A stretch of 31,838 bases of DNA from DASPWW01 sp963756745 (GTDB lineage: Bacteria > Actinomycetota > Thermoleophilia > Solirubrobacterales > 70-9): NCBI GenBank assembly GCA_963756745.1, contig CAVWOU010000004.1, forward strand, positions 1-31,838, given 5' to 3'. Each line of letters opens with the position of its first letter. Within the stretch, counting starts at the first letter, position 1. The notes beneath the pieces were generated by a model that ran no database searches, had not been told where the DNA came from, and saw only the letters and a list, made by a program, of their open reading frames with translations. Below are positions 7,970 to 15,254 of this stretch, one piece after another. The position numbers and the translations under genes were made by a program.

Positions 7970-8983
7970 CTATCCGGCGCACACCCAGGCGCTACCGCCC
8001 GAGTCCTGCCAGATCTGCGCCGCGATGTCATGCTGCGCCTGCGGAGAGGCGTTGTTCGGCACGCCCTCCCCGCCGTACGAGTCCCAGGTCGAGGGCAGGA
8101 TCTGGTACGCGCCGCCGGCACCGCTCGTCTGATTGACGGCGTCGAAGCTGCCGCCCGACTCGCACATCACGATCGAAGTCGGAATCGCCCAGTCGCCGAC
8201 CCAGTCGCCGACCCGTTCCTGGGCCTGCGCCTCCGACACGCGCTCGAGCTCCTGGACCTGAGCGGTCCAGTCATCGACCTGCGAGCGGAGCCCGGACAGC
8301 GCCTCCGCGTGGGCCGCACGCGCACTCGCGAGCGCGGCCGCGTCGGCCTCCGCATCCGCCCGCGCGGCCGTGATCTCTGCTCGCGCGTCGTCCACCCGCT
8401 GATTGAAGGCCTCTTGTTGGGCACGCGCCTCGCGCACGGCGGCGAGCTGTGACTCGACCTGGTCGCGAAGCTCGCGCACGCGGGCGACGAGCTGCGCGTC
8501 GGCGTCCTCGATCCGCTCGAGGTAGTCCGCGCGGGTCACGAGGTCCTCGAACCCGTCCGACTCGAGGATCAGCGTCGTCGTGTCGGGAAACTCACCCTTG
8601 TAGATCGCAACCAGTCGCTTCTCGAGCAGGTCGATCGCCAGGCCCAGCCGCTTGCGCGCCTCGACAAGTCGTGCCTCGGCCGCCGAGACCTTTTCCGCGA
8701 GCGCGGCGGCGCGTTCCTGACCCTCTGCCAGCACGGCGGTGAGCTCGCTCTCTCGCTGCGCGGCGGCCGACGCCCGCGCCCGCGCGGTCGCGAGCTGCGC
8801 CGTATTGGCCTCGATCTCGGCGGCGACGCCCTGCGCCTCGCTGCGGGCGCTCGCGATCCTCGACTCGAGCGTCCCTATGTCCTGAGCGCCGACCCGCGTC
8901 ACCCCCAGGCCCAAGGCAGCGATCGCGACGAGCGCCCCAGCCGTGAGGGCGCGAGCATGGCGATTGTCGTCGTGCGGGTTCAT
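7970..8983 (-). CDS. Secreted coiled-coil protein with transglycosylase-like domain
   Basis: A 337-residue exported protein. A signal peptide covers residues 1-33 with cleavage near VGA-QD. Residues 36-250 are a long Ala/Glu/Arg-rich coiled coil like the regulatory arm of PcsB- and RipC-type peptidoglycan hydrolases, which are controlled by FtsEX. Residues 265-337 form a small resuscitation-factor/transglycosylase-like domain with IVMCESGG (likely catalytic E275), AGGAYQILPSTWDSYGG and a Cys pair (C274, C335) that may form a disulfide. It probably cleaves or remodels peptidoglycan outside the membrane. A c-di-AMP riboswitch stands directly before it, which fits control of cell wall hydrolases by this nucleotide in actinobacteria. 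AAGAAGG touches the ATG; no other start is available. Confidence 0.88.
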   Translation of the reverse strand: MNPHDDNRHARALTAGALVAIAALGLGVTRVGAQDIGTLESRIASARSEAQGVAAEIEANTAQLATARARASAAAQRESELTAVLAEGQERAAALAEKVSAAEARLVEARKRLGLAIDLLEKRLVAIYKGEFPDTTTLILESDGFEDLVTRADYLERIEDADAQLVARVRELRDQVESQLAAVREARAQQEAFNQRVDDARAEITAARADAEADAAALASARAAHAEALSGLRSQVDDWTAQVQELERVSEAQAQERVGDWVGDWAIPTSIVMCESGGSFDAVNQTSGAGGAYQILPSTWDSYGGEGVPNNASPQAQHDIAAQIWQDSGGSAWVCAG

Positions 8984-8990
8984 CCTTCTT

Positions 8991-9141
8991 GCGCCTACGG
9001 GGCTAGCTGACGGACTCGCGCCGAAGGACGGGCGCTACACGTGGATGTGATTCGCCCCCGGCGGCCGCTGGATGGCCAGCCGCCAATGGTTCCCCCGTTT
9101 CCCCGACTCGACCCGGGGAACTCGGCGATTATGTGAAGGCG
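8991..9141 (-). promoter_or_regulatory. c-di-AMP riboswitch (ydaO/yuaA class)
   Basis: On the minus strand the leader contains, in order, the conserved blocks of this class: a 5' P1 strand (CGCCT, 9141-9137), an ATAATCGCC segment, AAACGGGGGAACC, GGGGCGAATC, GTGTAGCGCCCGTCC and the 3' block CCGTCAGCTAGCCCCG followed by AGGCG (8996-8992), which closes P1. These line up one by one with the known Thermoanaerobacter ydaO sequence. Ligand binding by this class normally turns the gene off. The last P1 base is only 8 bases from the ATG of the cell wall gene, so there is almost no room for an expression platform. Confidence 0.93.
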
Positions 9142-9364
9142 GGGATATTAACGAGCCGTTGGTCAACGCACATACCGTCGTAACACGTCCTCTGTCGCCG
9201 TTGTCCGCCGTTTGCAGGGGAAACGTGAGCGAGGCGGGTTGGGCGCAGTCTTGCATTACCTCAAACGCGGTTGCTAAGCACGCCTCGTGCCCGGTCCTTC
9301 TGGTTCACGACGATTAAGTTCCTCGCAGGAGCGCCCAGTGCCGCTGCCCCGCCACCGCTGCTCG
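9142..9364. other. Intergenic stretch upstream of the riboswitch
   Basis: Together with the riboswitch this makes a 381-base gap with no credible coding sequence. The promoter of the riboswitch transcript should lie here. TTGACC (9166-9161) and TAATAT (9150-9145) occur on the minus strand, but only 10 bases apart, so they do not make a standard pair. I see nothing else. Confidence 0.4.
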
Positions 9365-9661
9365 TCAATACTGGCCGCTGCCGGGACCGCTGTTGCTGCC
9401 GCTGCCTCCGTTGTCGTCTTCGCCACCTCCGCCGTTGTCATCGTCTGTGGTGGTCGTGTCCGTCCCGGTGGTCGTCGTGGTCCCCTTGGCTTCCGCCTTC
9501 TCCTCTCCGGCAGAACCACTGGTCTCCTCCGCCTTCTCCTTGGCGCCACCGCTCGGCTGGATGACCGTCGTCGTCGTGTCGTCGCCACCGCACGCCGAGA
9601 TTCCGATCCCCGCCCCGATTCCGAGCGCCGTCGTCGCAACGATGATCGCTGCCCGCTTCAT
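9365..9661 (-). CDS. Small low-complexity lipoprotein
   Basis: A 98-residue predicted lipoprotein. The signal peptide MKRAAIIVATTALGIGAG leads to the lipobox I-S-A-C with Cys24 as lipid anchor. The rest has no fold I can recognise: a TTTT block, a Lys/Glu-rich stretch (residues 38-60), a second Thr run (61-72) and a Gly/Asp/Asn/Ser tail. It may be a flexible surface tether, perhaps glycosylated on Thr. The ATG at 9661 is chosen over one eight codons upstream because AAAGGGG stands 5 bases before it and the signal peptide then has normal shape. It lies upstream of the c-di-AMP-controlled gene on the same strand, separated by a 223-base gap and the riboswitch. Confidence 0.75.
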   Translation of the reverse strand: MKRAAIIVATTALGIGAGIGISACGGDDTTTTVIQPSGGAKEKAEETSGSAGEEKAEAKGTTTTTGTDTTTTDDDNGGGGEDDNGGSGSNSGPGSGQY

Positions 9662-9772
9662 CGGGCCCCTTTCGCTCGCCACCAAGTGGCGCGCACCCTA
9701 CCGGAGCCAGTCGGGACGAGCTGCAGCGTCGGCCGCAAGCTCCGCGCGCCCCTGCCGGTATGTCGGCGCGGG

Positions 9773-9925
9773 TTAGCCTTCCTCCACGTTGCGGTTCGCG
9801 GCCAGATACCCGCCGAGCAGCACCGAGGCGACCGCGACGCCGAGCGCGATCCGGATCTGGCGCCCGTAGCGGAGGAGCACGAACCGCACGACCAGTCGCC
9901 CAATCACCTCGTAGAACCTGCTCAT
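9773..9925 (-). CDS. 50-residue membrane protein coupled to argG
   Basis: Translates to 50 residues starting MSRFYEVIGRLVVRF and ending NRNVEEG. There is one hydrophobic segment at about residues 26-43 (IALGVAVASVLLGGYLA), preceded by a basic amphipathic stretch. Its ATG overlaps the argG stop in an ATGA junction (start 9925-9923, stop 9924-9922), which strongly suggests translation coupled to argG. I do not recognise the family. It is most likely a small inner-membrane protein with the N-terminus in the cytosol. Whether it has any part in arginine synthesis cannot be told from the sequence. Confidence 0.65.
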   Translation of the reverse strand: MSRFYEVIGRLVVRFVLLRYGRQIRIALGVAVASVLLGGYLAANRNVEEG

Positions 9926-11202
9926 GCCTCGTCGTCACCTCCGCTGTCGGTTGACCTGATCCGGTGCGCCATCCGGCTCTGCAGCGAGAACAGCTCGATG
10001 AAACCAGGGCTCGCCATTTGACTGAACTCGCCGCCGGACTCGCCGAACCCGGCGAGGGAACGATCGTACAGCGCGTAGCGCGACGTGCGCGCGACGGGGG
10101 TCACCGACCCCTTGTAGAGCTTCACGCTCACATCGCCGGTGACGTACTCGTTGACCTCGTCCATGTACGCGTCGAGGTCGGAGCGCAGCGGCTCGTGCCA
10201 CAGCCCCGCGTAGCACAGGTACGCCCATTGGCGCTCGAGCCCCGGCTTGAAGTTGTTCTGGTGGATCGTGCACACGAGCTTTTCCAGCTCGCGGTGGGCG
10301 GTCAGCACGATCGCCGCAGCGGGGACCTCGTACAGGTCACGCACCTTGAGCCCGACGATCCGGTCCTCGACGTGGTCGACTATCCCGACGCCGTTGCGGC
10401 GCCCGAGCTCGGCGGCCCGACCGAGCAGCTCGACGAGCCCGAGCCGCTCACCGTCGAGCGCGACCGGACAACCCCGCTCGAATGAGATCGTGACCGTCTG
10501 CGGCTGCTCGGGAGCGTCCTCGGGTCGCGCGACGAGCCGGAACACGTCGTCCGCGGGAGGCTTCTCGAGATCCTCGATCGATCCGCCTTCGGAGGAACGA
10601 CCCCATAGGTTGTCGTCGATCGAGTACGGCGCCGACTCGCTCCCGCCTGCCACGGGGATCCCATGCTCACGGGCGTACGCGATTTCCTCTTCGCGGCCCA
10701 TCTGCCATTCGCGGACCGGCGCGATCACCTTCAGCTCGGGGTCGAGGGTCGCGATCGCGGTCTCAATCCGAACCTGGTCGTTGCCCTTCCCGGTGCAACC
10801 GTGGGCGATCGTGTCGCAGCCGGTGCCGCGGGCGTGCTCGACCGCGAGCTTGGCGAGCAACGGTCGCCCCAGCGCCGTGAACAGGGGGTAACCACCGCCG
10901 TACAGCGCGTTCGCCTTGATCGCCCGCAGCACGTACTCGCGTGCGAACTCCTCGCGCGCGTCGACGAGCAGCGCGTCGCGCGCGCCGAGATCGCGAGCCT
11001 TGCCGGTGACCACCTCAAATTCGTCCTCGGGCTGACCGAGGTCCACGGTCAGCGTGACGATCTCGGCTCCGTACGCCTCCTGGATCCAGCGCACCATCAC
11101 GCTCGTGTCGAGGCCGCCCGAGTACAGCAGCAGCACGCGTCCGACCTCGTCGGGCACGGCCTGGTAGGAGGCGATTCTGGTCTCCGGTCGCGGCTCCGGC
11201 AT
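9922..11202 (-). CDS. argG: Argininosuccinate synthase
   Basis: Joins citrulline and aspartate with ATP to make argininosuccinate, the next-to-last step of arginine synthesis. The 426-residue protein has the N-type ATP-pyrophosphatase P-loop VLLLYSGGLDTSV near residue 25. It also has the family motifs HGCTGKGNDQVR, APVREW, SIDDNLWGRSSEGG and GIVDHVEDRIVGLK, and the tetramerisation tail. The ATG at 11202 is preferred; an ATG 13 codons upstream would overlap the divergent sortase gene. It stands apart from the argCJBD cluster, with an epimerase, a sortase and a small surface protein in between. A 50-residue ORF is coupled to its 3' end. Confidence 0.96.
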   Translation of the reverse strand: MPEPRPETRIASYQAVPDEVGRVLLLYSGGLDTSVMVRWIQEAYGAEIVTLTVDLGQPEDEFEVVTGKARDLGARDALLVDAREEFAREYVLRAIKANALYGGGYPLFTALGRPLLAKLAVEHARGTGCDTIAHGCTGKGNDQVRIETAIATLDPELKVIAPVREWQMGREEEIAYAREHGIPVAGGSESAPYSIDDNLWGRSSEGGSIEDLEKPPADDVFRLVARPEDAPEQPQTVTISFERGCPVALDGERLGLVELLGRAAELGRRNGVGIVDHVEDRIVGLKVRDLYEVPAAAIVLTAHRELEKLVCTIHQNNFKPGLERQWAYLCYAGLWHEPLRSDLDAYMDEVNEYVTGDVSVKLYKGSVTPVARTSRYALYDRSLAGFGESGGEFSQMASPGFIELFSLQSRMAHRIRSTDSGGDDEA

Positions 11203-11220
11203 GGCGGAAGTCTGGCATGC

Positions 11221-11904
11221 GTGATCATCCGCCCGGTGCACCGGTTCCTGGCGATCCTCTCGACCGTGCTGATCACCGCTGGGGTGATCGTGCTGATCGA
11301 CGTCGGCGTGACGCTCGCGTGGGAGGAGCCAGTGTCGTCGCTCTACGCGGCAATCCAGCAGGGGCGAGCCGAGGGGGAGCTCGACGACCTCGAGACATCG
11401 TTCCTGACGGAGCGCTCGCTCCCAGACGTGCAGGGCCTAACCGACGTGAAGGCCGCCCGGGAGCTGGCCAACGCGTTCGCGGACGACCTGGAGACCGGAA
11501 ACGGGATCGGGCGGATCGATGCCCCCGCCATGGACGTCGACGCCGTGATCGTCGAGGGGACCGATACGGACACCCTGCAAAAGGGGCCCGGGCGCTATCC
11601 GGACACGGCGCTTCCCGGGCAGGGAACTACGATCGGGATCGCCGGGCATCGCACCACCTACCTGGCTCCGTTCCGGCAAATCGATGAGATCGAGGAAGGA
11701 GAAGAGATCGTCGTCGAGATGCCGTACGGCAGCTTCACGTACGCGGTCGAGACGACGGAGATCGTCGAGCCGAGCGACGTCGAGGTCGTCCGGGATGTCG
11801 GCCACGAACGGGTGGTCCTCACAGCCTGCCACCCGGAATACAGCGCCGCGGAGCGCTACGTCGTGTTCGGGCGGCTGGTCGGGATCGAGCTCGCGAAAAC
11901 CTAA
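11221..11904 (+). CDS. Sortase, class E-like
   Basis: A 227-residue membrane-anchored transpeptidase that attaches surface proteins to the cell wall. One membrane helix spans residues 9-29. The catalytic triad is visible: H143 in GIAGHRTTY, C203 in LTACHPEYS and R212 in AAERYVVFG. The TxCHP...SA..R layout is closest to class E sortases of actinobacteria. The GTG at 11221 gives a short cytosolic leader; a second in-frame GTG lies at 11236. It is divergent from argG with only 18 bases between the starts, and its stop overlaps the stop of the convergent epimerase gene. No protein with a clear sorting signal is encoded in the window, so the substrates are elsewhere. Confidence 0.9.
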   Translation: MIIRPVHRFLAILSTVLITAGVIVLIDVGVTLAWEEPVSSLYAAIQQGRAEGELDDLETSFLTERSLPDVQGLTDVKAARELANAFADDLETGNGIGRIDAPAMDVDAVIVEGTDTDTLQKGPGRYPDTALPGQGTTIGIAGHRTTYLAPFRQIDEIEEGEEIVVEMPYGSFTYAVETTEIVEPSDVEVVRDVGHERVVLTACHPEYSAAERYVVFGRLVGIELAKT

Positions 11905-12854
11905 GCGTCTGTGGCCCCCAGCGTTCGGCGCAGCCCGTCGTCGAGCTCAGTGGCGCTCGTCCATCCGAGCTCTGCCTGCGCCCGCGAACTGTCGAGCGCG
12001 ATCCTCTGAACCTCGCCCGGGCGCTCGGGGGCCATGCGGGGGGTGAAGTCGGACCGATCGCCGATCCGGCCGAGTCGCTCAACCAGGTGCAATACGCTCG
12101 TCTCGAGTCCGGTCCCGATGTTGTAGGTGAGCGCGCCGTCGGTTCCTGCGGCGACGAGCCGCTGATCGGCGACCAGCATCGCCTCGACCACGTCGCCGAC
12201 GTAGACATAGTCCCGGGTCTGGTGGCCGTCGCCGTACACGGTGGGGTCGCCTCCGCCCGCCAGCTTGCCGCAGAAGATCGCGATCACGCCGGCCTCGCCG
12301 CGCGGGTCCTGTCTCGGCCCGTAAACGTTCCCGAGCCGCAGCGCGGCGGCGGGCACTTCGTGCACGCGCCGGAAGTACGCGACGTAACCCTCCGCGGCCA
12401 GCTTGCTCTGTCCGTATGGGCTGTCCGGGTCGCACTCATCCTCCTCCGAGAGCGGCAGCGTGCGGGCGGCCCCCTCCCCGTAGATTGCCCCGCCCGTCGA
12501 CGCGAACACGAACCGCGCGCCCGCCCTCCGGGCCGCCTCCAGCACTGCCACCGTGCCGGCGACGTTGACGGTCGCGTCGAAGACCGGATCGCGGACCGCT
12601 CGCCGCACGTCGATCTGCCCCGCGAGGTGGAACACGGCGGCGGGCTCGAATTCGCGCGCCGCCTCGGCAACGGCGGGGGCGTCGGTGATGTCCGCGACGA
12701 GCAGCGTCGCCCCTCGGGACCGCGCGGCGTCCAGATTGCGCTCACCGCCGGTCGACAGATCGTCAACGACAAGTACGGCACCACCCCTCTCGACAAGGGC
12801 ATCGACGAGGTGTGATCCGATGAAGCCGGCGCCCCCGGTGACGAGTGCTCGCAT
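11901..12854 (-). CDS. NAD-dependent sugar-nucleotide epimerase
   Basis: A 317-residue extended SDR enzyme of the UDP-glucose 4-epimerase group. The Rossmann motif GGAGFIGSH starts at residue 7. DDLSTGG follows the second strand, the catalytic Ser region is FASTGGAIYG, and the Y-x-x-x-K pair is SPYGQSK near residue 145. The C-terminal lobe has RLGNVYGPRQDP and RDYVYVGDVVEA. It probably supplies UDP-galactose or a related sugar for cell envelope glycans. Sequence does not fix the substrate, so I give no gene symbol. The stop codon overlaps that of the sortase on the other strand. Confidence 0.88.
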   Translation of the reverse strand: MRALVTGGAGFIGSHLVDALVERGGAVLVVDDLSTGGERNLDAARSRGATLLVADITDAPAVAEAAREFEPAAVFHLAGQIDVRRAVRDPVFDATVNVAGTVAVLEAARRAGARFVFASTGGAIYGEGAARTLPLSEEDECDPDSPYGQSKLAAEGYVAYFRRVHEVPAAALRLGNVYGPRQDPRGEAGVIAIFCGKLAGGGDPTVYGDGHQTRDYVYVGDVVEAMLVADQRLVAAGTDGALTYNIGTGLETSVLHLVERLGRIGDRSDFTPRMAPERPGEVQRIALDSSRAQAELGWTSATELDDGLRRTLGATDA

Positions 12855-12899
12855 CGCGGCGCGATGCTATACGTCGCCGCGGGCGAGCCTGTGGCTATC

Positions 12900-13220
12900 T
12901 CAGGGCGGCGGAGTGCCCCCGCTCGCTCCCGTCTCGGTCGCCGTGGTCGTAGTCGTCGCCTGGGTCGTGGTGGTCTGAGTGGTCGTGGCTTGCGTGGTCG
13001 TCGTCTCGGTCGCGGCGGCGGTCGCGCCTTCCTCGTCGTCGCTCCCACCGGTGGCCACCACGAGCCCGATCGCGAGCCCGATCACGGCGACGACGAGGAT
13101 CGCGATCAGCGCCCGCGACAGCGGGCTCATGCCGCCGCCGGGCGCGCCGGGACCGGGTGGCCGGGGCGGCCGGGGCGGCGGCGGGGGCGCGCCCATGCCC
13201 CTCGGCGGGTCCTCGTGCAT
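12900..13220 (-). CDS. Single-pass protein with Pro-rich head and Thr-rich tail
   Basis: A 106-residue protein of three parts: a Pro/Gly-rich head (residues 1-30, with a PPPPP run), one membrane helix (about 37-57) and an extracellular tail of Thr, Gln and Ala (65-97) ending GGTPPP. The charge pattern puts the head in the cytosol. The Thr tail would suit O-mannosylation, which many actinobacteria have. Function unknown. It starts 22 bases after the argD stop on the same strand and may be the last gene of the argCJBD transcript. Later ATGs (residues 9 and 31) are possible starts. Confidence 0.65.
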   Translation of the reverse strand: MHEDPPRGMGAPPPPPRPPRPPGPGAPGGGMSPLSRALIAILVVAVIGLAIGLVVATGGSDDEEGATAAATETTTTQATTTQTTTTQATTTTTATETGASGGTPPP

Positions 13221-13242
13221 AACGGCGGCAGTGTAAGCGCGG

Positions 13243-14418
13243 TCAGCGGACGCAACGAGAGACGATCTCGAGCGCCTCGTCGATCTCCGCTTGGCCGATC
13301 ACGAGCGGGGGCAGAAACCGCAGCGTGCGAGGCGCCGGGACGTTGATCACGAGGCCGGCGTCGAGGGCGCGCGAGGCGATCTCGGCCGCGTCGATGCCCT
13401 CGACCAGACCCGCGCCGACCATCAACCCGCGGCCGCGGACCTCCTCCACCCCATAGAGTGATGCGAGGCCGTCGGTGAGGCGGGTGCCCAGCTCGCGCAC
13501 GCGGCGCAGCAGCGCCGGATCGTCGATCACCTCGAGCGCGGCGAGCGCGGCACGCGACGCGAGCGGCGCTCCGGCGAAGGTCGAACCGTGCTCGCCCGGC
13601 TCGAGCGTCACCTCGAGCTCGGGCACCGTCACGCACGCGCCCACCGGCAGCCCGCCGCCGAGCGCCTTCGCCGCGGTCATCACGTCCGGTCGAGCGGCCC
13701 CCTGCTCCCACGCCCATAGCGACCCGGTCCTCCCCATCCCGGTCTGGATCTCGTCGAGCACGAGCAGTGCTCCCGACGCGTCGCAGGCCGCGCGAGCCGC
13801 GGCGACGACCGGCTCGGGGATCGGGTGAACGCCGGCCTCGCCCTGGATCGGCTCGATCAGCACCGCGGCGGTGCTCTCCCCAACCGCCGCCTCGAGCGCG
13901 GCGGGGTCGTCGCGCGGCACCGTGACAAATCCGGGCGGAAGCGGGCCGAAGAGGTCCTCGCGGGCGATCTTCGGCGAAGCGGCAAGCGTCGCCACCGTGC
14001 GGCCGTGGAACGCCCCGTCGAGGACCACGATCTCCGGTTGCTCGACCCCCCTCGCGTGGGCATTCCTCCGGGCGAGCTTGATCGCGCACTCGTTCGCCTC
14101 GGCGCCCGAGTTGCACAGGAACACGCGGCCGCCCAGGCTCGAATCGGACAGTCGCTCGGCGAGCCTCACTCCCGGCTGCGAGTAGTACAGGTTCGAGACT
14201 CCGACGAGCCGCCCCGCCTGCTCGCGGATCGCCTCGGTGATCCGCGGGTGGCAGTGCCCCGCGTTCATCACCCCGAGCCCCGCGAAGAAATCGAGATAGG
14301 CGTTGCCGGCGTCGTCCCAGAGCCGCGCCCCCTCGCCGCGCACGAACTCGACCGCCGCGCGCTTGTAGGTCGGCATCAGCCACCGCGACTCGAGCTCCTG
14401 GAGCTCGCCGACGCTCAC
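13243..14418 (-). CDS. argD: Acetylornithine aminotransferase
   Basis: A PLP-dependent class III aminotransferase of 391 residues, which makes N-acetylornithine from the semialdehyde in arginine synthesis. Motifs include MNAGHCHP, the phosphate-binding FLCNSGAEANE, FHGRTVATLAAS, the cofactor-binding LLVLDEIQTGMGRTG and the Schiff-base Lys in MTAAKALGGGLPVGA. The start is the GTG at 14418, whose GTGA overlaps the argB stop; the longer upstream reading is out of the family pattern. It is the last arg gene of the cluster. In Mycobacterium argF follows here, but in this window a small Thr-tailed membrane protein does. Confidence 0.95.
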   Translation of the reverse strand: MSVGELQELESRWLMPTYKRAAVEFVRGEGARLWDDAGNAYLDFFAGLGVMNAGHCHPRITEAIREQAGRLVGVSNLYYSQPGVRLAERLSDSSLGGRVFLCNSGAEANECAIKLARRNAHARGVEQPEIVVLDGAFHGRTVATLAASPKIAREDLFGPLPPGFVTVPRDDPAALEAAVGESTAAVLIEPIQGEAGVHPIPEPVVAAARAACDASGALLVLDEIQTGMGRTGSLWAWEQGAARPDVMTAAKALGGGLPVGACVTVPELEVTLEPGEHGSTFAGAPLASRAALAALEVIDDPALLRRVRELGTRLTDGLASLYGVEEVRGRGLMVGAGLVEGIDAAEIASRALDAGLVINVPAPRTLRFLPPLVIGQAEIDEALEIVSRCVR

Positions 14419-15254
14419 GGAGTGACTTTCGTCCCGATGCCTGCGTCCGTGAACAGCTCCAGTAGCAGCGAGTGCGGTCGGCGCCCGTCGATGATGTGGG
14501 CGTGCTGTACGCCGCCCCGGATCGCCTCGACGCACGCTCCGAGCTTCGGGCGCATCCCGCCGCCCACCCCGTCCAGCGCGCCTTCGACTTCCTCGACCGT
14601 GGTCTCGGAGATCCGCGAGCCGGGGTCGTCGGGGTCGGCGAGCCATCCGTCGACGTCAGTAAGGAAGATCGCCTTGTGGGCGCGCAGCCGGGCGGCGACC
14701 TTGCCGGCCGCCTCGTCGGCGTTCACGTTGTAGGAGTTCCCGTCCCTGTCGGCGCCGATCGACGCGACCACCGGGATGTAGTCGGCGGCGATGTGGTTGA
14801 GGACGTCGGCGTCGACGCGCTCGATCCGCCCCACGTACCCGACCTCGGCGGCGTTGGCGACCGGCGCCACCTCGAACATCGTTCCGTCCTCGCCGCTCAG
14901 CCCCACGGCCGGCTGGCCGTGGCGGTTCAGCCGCAGGACGATGTCCGAGTTGACCTTGCCGAGCAGGACCATCTTCGCCACCTCGACGGTCTCCGGGTCC
15001 GAGACGCGAAGCCCCTCGACGAACCGCACCTCCATCCCGAGCCGCTCCATGTACGCGGTGATTTCCGGGCCGCCCCCGTGGACCACCACCGGATCGAGGC
15101 CGACGTACTTCAGCAGCACGACGTCGGTGGCGAACGCCTCGCGGAGCTCCTCGTCGCGCATCGCCGCGCCCCCGTACTTGATCACGACCCTGCGGCCGTG
15201 GAACTCCCTGATATACGGGAGCGCCTCGAGCAGGGTCTCGACGCTCGCGCTCAC
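14415..15254 (-). CDS. argB: N-acetylglutamate kinase
   Basis: Phosphorylates N-acetylglutamate, the second step of arginine synthesis and often the one inhibited by arginine. The 279-residue protein has the amino acid kinase fold with VVIKYGGAAM near residue 23, VVVHGGGPEI for substrate and phosphate binding, and YNVNADEAAGKVAA followed by FLTDVDGW near the ATP site. The extended N-terminal helix (residues 3-18), which in hexameric arginine-sensitive enzymes makes the ring contact, is present. Feedback inhibition by arginine is therefore likely, by family knowledge. It starts with GTG at 15254 in a GTGA overlap with the argJ stop. Confidence 0.96.
   Translation of the reverse strand: MSASVETLLEALPYIREFHGRRVVIKYGGAAMRDEELREAFATDVVLLKYVGLDPVVVHGGGPEITAYMERLGMEVRFVEGLRVSDPETVEVAKMVLLGKVNSDIVLRLNRHGQPAVGLSGEDGTMFEVAPVANAAEVGYVGRIERVDADVLNHIAADYIPVVASIGADRDGNSYNVNADEAAGKVAARLRAHKAIFLTDVDGWLADPDDPGSRISETTVEEVEGALDGVGGGMRPKLGACVEAIRGGVQHAHIIDGRRPHSLLLELFTDAGIGTKVTP

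Noticed and set aside
9145..9166. TTGACC and TAATAT upstream of the c-di-AMP riboswitch as a promoter
   Set aside because: The two boxes are only 10 bases apart, far from the usual 16-18, so they cannot both be used by a housekeeping sigma factor.
12900..13220. The Thr/Gln run as a possible repeat array or CRISPR-like element
   Set aside because: It is simple codon repetition in a coding frame, with no spaced direct repeats. No CRISPR array was seen anywhere in the window.
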